Shown here: piece by piece, positions 19,893-26,197 of the stretch | How the letters are laid out: every line of letters starts with the position of its first letter | How positions within the stretch are numbered: position 1 is the stretch's first letter | NCBI GenBank assembly: GCA_010279815.1 | Contig: QEOQ01000348.1 | Coordinates: 384,083-410,279, forward strand | Length of the DNA: 26,197 nucleotides | Source of the DNA: Brachionus plicatilis | Lineage: Eukaryota > Rotifera > Eurotatoria > Ploima > Brachionidae | Reading direction: 5' to 3' | Made by a program: the position numbers and the translations under genes | The notes under the pieces: generated by a model | What the model saw: the letters and a program-made list of their open reading frames with translations, nothing else | What the model was told of the DNA's origin: nothing | Database searches by the model: none

Positions 19893-20169
19893 TTGACATT
19901 GATCTTAAACAAATTTAGAAATTTGTTACTTGAATTCCATTAATTTAGATTTCTAAGCATTTTAAAAAAATCATTAGTTATAATTTTAATTTTGTGCGAA
20001 ATTATTTTTTATAATTGTATTTGAATTGTTGTTTAATTCAATTAACGCCTATTCTGGTGATGCTAAAAAATTAAATAAAAAATATAAAAATTTTACAATA
20101 AAAAATAAATATGAAAGAATTCTGTCAATATATATGAATTATATCCTATTTTTTAAAATAATTTTAAAC
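19893..20169. other. upstream region of copy A
   Basis: AT-rich. The first ~75 bp upstream of the start codon still resemble the equivalent region of copy B (AAATTTCTAAATTT and AGAAATCTAAAT blocks), so the duplication included some 5' flank. Confidence 0.5.
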
Positions 20170-20171
20170 TA

Positions 20172-21742
20172 CAGTGATGATTTGATCTAAGTATTTTACG
20201 AAAAATTACGTAAATTAAAAGAATTTTACGATAACATTAGTAAAATTTGGTAAAACTCAAAACGGCCAAAAATTTTTGAAAAAATGTATTTTTTATTCAA
20301 AATCAAAAATTTAAATTTTTTTTTTTCGTTAATTTTTCTCATAAAGATTTTTAAAATAACCATTTTTTAACCAAAAATTACGTTTATTTTGGTTATTTGT
20401 TGTAAAAATTGGTAAAAAAAATTAAAATTTAGAAAAACTTGATTTTATTATATTTGTTGTTGTTCTCTCAATAACTACAAGACCAACTCTAGCCAACTTA
20501 AATGTTCATTGTTTCACAGTGCAATACTATGATCTCATGCGCTTAGCAAGTCGTTAGTATTTAACACTGTGTAAAATATTGGACATATTTATTCATTATT
20601 ATTTTTTTATAATTATATAGAGAAAACTATGATTTAGGAATTATTCTTTTTGTTACTATTTTCTTTTTTTGTTCAGGCTAGAAGTGGTCATTTATTAATA
20701 AAGTAATTCTTTAGTTATTTCTTTTTTGTTATATTTATATTATAACTGCGAACCACCAGATCCGGAAGAAAATATCTTGCTTAAGTTTTAAAATATATTA
20801 TATTAAATAAGATTTTAAAAGTCTAAAAAATACGAAAATATTTACAAATCGATTATTCATTTCAAAAAAATCCTAATATTTTAATGCCAATGACCAGACC
20901 AGTCGCCATCTCTTTTAATAATTATCTCAATCACCTTATGGTTTTTAATTAATATTTTAAAAATAACAAATAATCAAAAATTAAAAATACTTTTTTTTAA
21001 ATGTTCTCTAAATTTTTTACACTTCTCTGGTGTTATAGTTTTGTGAAAATCATTGATGGCTTCTATCATATCTGATTCTTTAAAAATCATCTTTTGGCGC
21101 ACATAAACCTATAGCTCGTTCCACTAGAGCTCAATTTGATTTAGGTGGGGAGATTTAGGTGGAAGATTTATTTTCTTTTAGATCTTGAGAGAAAATAAAT
21201 TCTTTTAAATCACTGTAAACCATTTCAATCGGATTCAAATTAGGAGAATTCGAAAGGGACTTTAACTTAAAAAAAATACTTGAGTATTAGCTTTTTTTTG
21301 AAACTTTTCTTTACAAATTTTCAATTTTTTTCTAAGTAATTATTGCAAATCGCTGACGTATTTTTTGGGTCATTATCTTGGTGCAAATTAAAATTGAAAT
21401 CAATTTTTTCTTAATCTTTTTTAAAGCAAATGGGATAAAATCTTCAGCCAAAATCTCTTGGTGCAATTCGGTTGCCAAGGTTTTTTCAAAAAGCTTAAAA
21501 AATTTTTACTATTTTTTACCATTTTTTTACCATAAAAGAAAAAGGTTTTTACGTAAATTTACGTAAAAAAGTAAAATTTGGTAAATTTTTTTTTTATTTG
21601 AAATTTAATGGTTTTTTTAATTTTTAAAATTTTTGCTTTTTTGTTTTTACGTAAAATTACGTAAATTTTAGTAATTTTACGTAATTAACCAAATTTTACT
21701 TAAGTAAATTTACGTAAAAACACAAATGTCAAAACACTACTG
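20172..21742 (-). mobile_element. decayed Tc1/mariner-type transposon with TA target duplication
   Basis: The ends are inverted repeats starting CAGTGATGATTTGA (left) and, complemented, CAGTAGTGTTTTGA (right), each continuing into TTTTACG-type sequence. TA abuts both sides (20170-20171 and 21743-21744), the Tc1/mariner hallmark. Minus-strand transposase remains are visible at 21003-21480: 'HQDNDPKNTSA' around 21350-21386 (second catalytic Asp block) and 'SPNLNPIEMVYSDLK' at about 21200-21247 (third catalytic block), with frameshifts between. A second 'SPHLNQIEL' with in-frame stops and the C-terminal 'DFHKTITPEKCKKFREH' follow at about 21001-21155. Two versions of the third-block region mean an internal duplication or a nested second element. 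The N-terminal DNA-binding part is missing. Inactive. Confidence 0.75.
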
Positions 21743-21744
21743 TA

Positions 21745-22457
21745 TTTGTTTATCTGTACCGAGCTAATGATCCTTCTGATAAATAATTCATATAAATTTT
21801 TAAATTGTCTAGAATAAAAAGTAATATTTCTATTTCGCAATTTTTACCTACTTCACCAGACTTTAATTTTTTAATCTATCTTATTTTTTAATATTACATT
21901 TAGCTTTTTTCTAAATAGATGAAAAAATTTAAAAATAGGTGAGCAATTTTTAGATTAGTTGAACTAATAGTTCAAAAAACCTGAGAACAAGAATTGTTCC
22001 AGTTATACCGACTAGACACGAAATACTTGTTTCTTTATAAATTTTGACTTGATAATGGAGGTTAGTTTGATGCATTTTAACAAAAACCCTATTTATGAAA
22101 AATGGAAAACAGAATCTAGACAGTTAAAAATTATTCAAGCCTCCCTAATATTTAGATCAAATATTAATTTTATCAAGTATTTTATACTATGTTATTTTTA
22201 GCCTAACAATATCATGCTCAAAAATTTAAAATTGTGTAATTTAAATCGAGTTTATTTTAAGATATTAAATTTATTTAAATAAATTAATTATGACATGTTT
22301 TAAAAAAATATTTTCTCAACCCTTTGATAAAGTCGATTTTTAAATTAAAATTTATAAGCTGATTTCTTATACAGCTTATTTTTGAATTTACTTTTCCAAA
22401 AATTTTTGTCTGATGATAAACTTTTTGAATTGAAATGATTTTTTGAATCGATTATCA
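21745..22457. other. AT-rich intergenic region
   Basis: No gene seen. It lies between the Tc1/mariner-type relic and the second MITE copy. Confidence 0.5.
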
Positions 22458-22465
22458 ACTTTAAG

Positions 22466-22980
22466 GGCAAATTGAAGTTCATGATCAATTGTAAATTCCA
22501 AATCAAAATTTTTTGTTTTTTATTTAAATAAAATGGCAATTTGTATCAATTTTTTAATAATAAATGACTAAACTTTATTAAACATTATTTGTTTAATCTA
22601 TAATTAAATAGAAAATTATATGAATTGTTGTCTGAAGTCAAAAAAATTCTTAATCAATATTTTTAAATTTTGCAATACAAAATTTAACTTTGTTTCGCCG
22701 TAATATATTTTAATTAATATTAAAATATCACTTAAAGTCATAATTTGGATACCTTAATGTCGATTTTAAATTTGTTTTTAAAATTTTCAAATAAATAATT
22801 TAGAAGAATCAATTAAAGGTCAATTAGAAAAAAAATATTTGTTTTTTTTTCAATTAAAATAAAAAACATCTTATGTTTAATTTTAAAAAAATTTAAAAAA
22901 ATCTAATTTCATCATTTTTATTAAGATTTGAATCAATTAAATTTTGATCATTTGATTATGATCATGAACTTCAAGTTGCC
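22466..22980. mobile_element. 515-bp TIR MITE, copy 2, with 8-bp target duplication
   Basis: Left end GGCAAATTGAAGTTCATGATC; the complement of the right end reads GGCAACTTGAAGTTCATGATC. ACTTTAAG flanks both sides exactly (22458-22465 and 22981-22988). Exactly the same length as the copy at 5297. Its right end, read in complement, matches the left end of that copy for about 45 bp, so the two are in opposite orientation. The interiors have diverged strongly, so the family is not young. Confidence 0.8.
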
Positions 22981-22988
22981 ACTTTAAG

Positions 22989-23312
22989 ATGCCTTAAGAA
23001 AATATTTTTTTAAAAACAAAATAATTTAGAAAATTTAATAAAAATTAGATTGATATTATTATGAGTCCTCTACTAAGTAGAATAATTTTACTAACTGTTT
23101 TTTTTTTTTTGTTATTTTTTCTGTTTTTTACTCCAATTGACGAACATTTATTCTGTTTTTTAAAATTTTGTTGACTTCAAATAATTTTAAATTTGTTATT
23201 TAAATAAACACAAGTGAAACAAATATATAAATCCCATAAGGAGATTTCTTTCCAAAAGATTTTATTTAATAATTTTATTTAATTTTATTTATAAAATCTT
23301 TATCATTAAAAA
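22989..23312. other. AT-rich region downstream of copy B
   Basis: No gene seen. Similarity to the 3' flank of copy A starts at about 23313 (AAATTAAGGACAC, also at about 18190), which marks the edge of the duplicated unit. Confidence 0.5.
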
Positions 23313-23425
23313 AATTAAGGACACTTAACCAACATAAGATCAAAACTGAACTTGCCAAGATCTTTTCTCAATATCATTTTCTTTTTTAATTTAATTTTTG
23401 TATATGATAAAAAGTATAATAAAAA

Positions 23426-25029
23426 TTAATTCCTTTTTCTACAAGATAAAACTACAAGACATGTTAAAACTATGAGACTAGTTGTTAGACATATAAAAAA
23501 AGTTATCAGACTAAACAAGATGATGAAGTTGAATTTTGTTTTATGAGTATGCTTGGAGAATATTTTGGTGCCACAGGGTTCTAGAGTGTTCGATTCATGA
23601 TCACATTTTAAAGAAATCATATTAAACTTAAATCCTTTGTGACAATAGCTTTTCTTGACTGTTTTTGAATTTTCACATTTAAAAAATTCCACACAATCTT
23701 TCTCAATGTTCGGATAAGAACCGTCTGTTCTTGAACTACACAAATCTTTTTTCTCAATACTGAAAGGACGGTGCCCACAAGAGACATCTTTAAATTCTTT
23801 ACAAGTTTTAGATTTTTCATCAAAAAGATTTTTATCAGTACAATACATTTTTTTTACATTATTATCCTTGCAATAAAAATAACCTTTCGGTACAATTTTT
23901 TCTTATTTTATATTAATTTTTTGTTAAGTTTACCTTGGCAATCGTCTTTATTGGTTACAGAGCCATTAAAATTACACTTTTGGCCTTCGTTGATTCTCTC
24001 TGATTCCTTGGAATTAAAAGAGTCAGAATTATCTTCAAAAATGTCTTTGGCATCAGATTTTGTCTTTGCCTTGTACCCTTTTCCTCCAAATTTATAATTC
24101 ATATTCCAAAGTCTGATTGAACCATCATCATTTCCTGCAGCCAAATCGCCATTATTAAGAACTGCAAGTGATTGAATTTGTCTTAGATCATCGGTCATTA
24201 TCTTTTTTAAGGTTCCATCAGTTGTATTCCAAATTTTTATTGTTTCACGAAACCCACTTGCCAAGTAGCCATTTTTGAGCACTACAACAAATAAAAATTC
24301 CTCATTGTACGGTACATCTTTAAAAACATTGCCAATATTCCTTTTTAAATTTCCAGTATTTGTATTCCAAATTTTAATTGTCCTGTCAAAAGATGCACTT
24401 GCTAAGTCACCATTTTTGAGCACTGCCAGGGACATTACCCAATCTGAATGATCTTTTAAAGTGAATTTAACATTTCCATTATTTGTATTCCAAATTATGA
24501 TTGTTTCATCAAATGAACCACTTGCTAAATCACCATTGGTAAGCGCTGCAAGTGAGCTTACCCACATGGTATGATCAGTAAGACTAAGCTTTACAATCCC
24601 ATTGTTTGTATCCCAAATTTTAATTGTTTTATCACCTGATCCACTAGCTAAGTCACCATTGTTAAGTACTGCAAGTGAGTTTACAGTGCTTGAATGACCG
24701 GCCATATTCATTTTTAATATTCCGATATTTGTATTCCAAATTTTAATTGTACCATCATCAAATCCACTTGCTAAATCACCATTTTTAAGTACTGCTAGTG
24801 ATAAAACTCCACTTGAATTATTCTGTAGACTATTTTTTAATTTTCTAGTATTTGAATCCCAAATTTTAATTTTGGTATCTCCTGATCCACTTGCTAAATC
24901 ACCGTTTTTGAGTACTGCAAGTGAAAATACTTTTTGTGTATCATCATGAAGGTATCTTCTTACTTCACAATTACAATTAAAGATATAAATTTTTAAAATT
25001 TGATAAATTATAAAATAATTTTTTCTCAT
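23426..25029 (-). CDS. WD40-propeller / double CBM14 / single-TM membrane protein, copy B
   Basis: Exons 25029-23934 and 23883-23426 with the same 50-bp intron as copy A; 517 residues. The ATG at 25029 is chosen because it aligns with the start of copy A (MRKNYFIIYQILK against MKANYLIIYQILK); the frame runs further upstream but has no ATG there. Seven WD40 repeats, the same acidic linker, both six-cysteine CBM14 domains, the transmembrane helix and the SCRKRN tail are all present and intact. The linker-to-tail half is nearly identical to copy A (a handful of substitutions, such as T-to-K beside S-Y-C), while blades 1-3, 5 and 6 differ at many surface-type positions. As in copy A, the cysteine-rich domains and the signal-like N-terminus imply an extracellular or lumenal propeller. 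Function unknown. Confidence 0.85.
23884..23933 (-). other. 50-bp intron of copy B
   Basis: Same length, phase and boundaries as in copy A, so the intron predates the duplication. Confidence 0.85.
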
Positions 25030-25467
25030 TTGGCATAAGATTTTTAATAAATTTAGAAATTTATAACTTGATCTCAATTTATTTAGATTTCTTAGTTTCA
25101 AAAAAAATCAAATAGTAAAATTTGATTTAATTTTTTACAAATTGTTTTTCTAAAATATCAAAAAGAATCTTTTTTTTTAATTGAAGATTTGATTATAAAA
25201 TTTTTTAATACTTTTAAATATTCAAAATCTAATTTTCGAAGATTAATTTAACAAGTTTTTAATAAGTTTTTAGTTTTTGTAAATTTTTTGTAATAAATGC
25301 TAATTGGCAAGATTATTTTTCTATTTCAACAAAATTTTAAGTAACAGAATTTTAAGTAACAGAACAGAATTTTTTTAAAGTCATTGCCTTTACTAGACTT
25401 AAGACTTGTGTTTTTTTATAATTTCTGTTTGATTTTATCATTTTCATAGCATATTTTAAATGATAAA
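25030..25467. other. upstream region of copy B
   Basis: AT-rich, with no element I can name. A short tandem repeat, ATTTTAAGTAACAG twice, lies at about 25332-25362. Confidence 0.45.
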
Positions 25468-25469
25468 TA

Positions 25470-26197
25470 CAGTCAAACCTCGTTATAACGAACTCTTTGG
25501 GCAGAAAATTCGGTATTCGTTATATCGAATTTGGTTATATCGAAATTCCTATATAAAATGATAGGGATAAAAAAATTTTAAACCAAATTTTATTGATTAA
25601 AAAAACTAAAACAAAAATGCGAAAAGAAAACAAAAAGTTAATTTTTTTGAAAAAAATCGGTAATAGATGGTTGTTTGGTAAAGCTACTTTCAATTATAAA
25701 ATTTTCAATATTAAATAATAAATTAATTGCATTAGAATTGTCATCTTTTTTGGTTAAAAAAAATTGTTTCATTTCATTTATTCTATCGATTGCTTCTTTT
25801 GAGTTAATCACTTGTTTATTTGCATCTTGGTGCTCTTCAATTATATTCTGATATTTAACTTTAAAGGAATGAATTATACCTTAATCTAATGGTTGAAGAA
25901 CAGATGTGCAGTTGACTGGAGGGTAAACTGTCTAAATATTTTCACAGGAAGGATCAGATTTATGGACACTGAAATTGTCTTGTTCAGTAAAGCTCTACGG
26001 TTATTTTTTGCTCAGTATGCTTTTTTATAATTTCTATCTTGACTTCTAGAGATATACATTTTCTCTTTTTGCAAACTCGCTTTTCATTCATTTTTATCAA
26101 TTAGAATTTTTAGATAACGATAATTAGTAATTATTAAGTATTTATTTACTATTTTTTATTATCAAGGCGTTAATTAACGGATGTCATTTTTTTAAAA
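25470..26197 (-). mobile_element. Tigger/pogo-like DNA transposon, cut by the window edge
   Basis: The left end reads CAGTCAAACCTCGTTATAAC after TA (25468-25469), the typical Tigger/pogo terminal repeat, followed by further GTTATATCGAA repeats to about 25545. On the minus strand, 25640-25985 encodes the end of a DDE transposase: 'DNFSVH' (second catalytic Asp block), 'YPPVNCTSVLQPLD' (third block, about 25885-25925), then a stop where the family has Gln, then 'GIIHSFKVKYQ'. The in-frame stops show that it is inactive. The other end is not identifiable before the window ends. Confidence 0.75.

Noticed and set aside
22345..22539. 64-codon minus-strand frame
   Set aside because: It straddles the left boundary of the 515-bp MITE, so it cannot be an ancestral gene; Lys/Asn-rich by base composition.
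25030..25101. 24-codon N-terminal extension of copy B
   Set aside because: The frame is open but begins at TTG, not ATG; the ATG at 25029 aligns with the start of copy A and precedes the signal-like segment.

Overview
The window is eukaryotic DNA, very AT-rich between genes, with GT-AG introns of about 46-58 bp. Its gene content points to a small invertebrate animal: a GT92 (DUF23) glycosyltransferase, three DNAJB6/DNAJB2-type J-proteins, an OS-9 family ERAD lectin, and chitin-binding type-2 (CBM14) domains. My best guess is a monogonont (Brachionus-like) rotifer, inferred from base composition, tiny introns and the style of the near-identical WD40 repeats. No sequence search was possible, so the taxon is inference.

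Layout: 1-663 AT-rich spacer. 664-2241 (+) single-exon type II membrane GT92 glycosyltransferase. 3257-4821 (+) 5'-truncated non-LTR retrotransposon with a clean reverse transcriptase ORF and an ACT-repeat tail, followed at 4999-5156 by the fossil 3' end of a second one. 5297-5811 a 515-bp terminal-inverted-repeat MITE with a perfect 8-bp target duplication. 7501-8956 (+) four-exon DnaJ gene, 10880-11581 (+) and 12326-12988 (-) two single-exon DnaJ genes, then 13225-14770 (-) a two-exon OS-9 homologue. These four make a compact protein-quality-control neighbourhood. 15195-16239 is a large fold-back (palindromic) repeat with a smaller hairpin nested in its left arm.

The right third is built around a gene duplicated about 5.1 kb apart, both copies on the minus strand (18292-19892 and 23426-25029). 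Each has a 50-bp intron. When that intron is removed the protein reads: signal-like N-terminus, seven-bladed WD40 propeller, acidic/Ser-rich linker, two six-cysteine CBM14 domains, one transmembrane helix and a short basic tail. An eroded third copy of the chitin-binding exon lies at 17821-18050. Between the two intact copies sit a decayed Tc1/mariner-type element (20172-21742, TA-flanked) and a second 515-bp MITE of the same family (22466-22980, 8-bp target duplication). A Tigger/pogo-like element starts at 25470 and reaches the window edge.

The two most notable observations are (1) the duplicated WD40-CBM14-TM membrane protein, an architecture I do not recognise, whose paralogues have a mosaic pattern of near-identity and divergence, and (2) the first DnaJ gene, whose 617-bp first intron is open in frame with exon 1 and would give an alternative protein with a truncated J-domain and a strongly basic tail.
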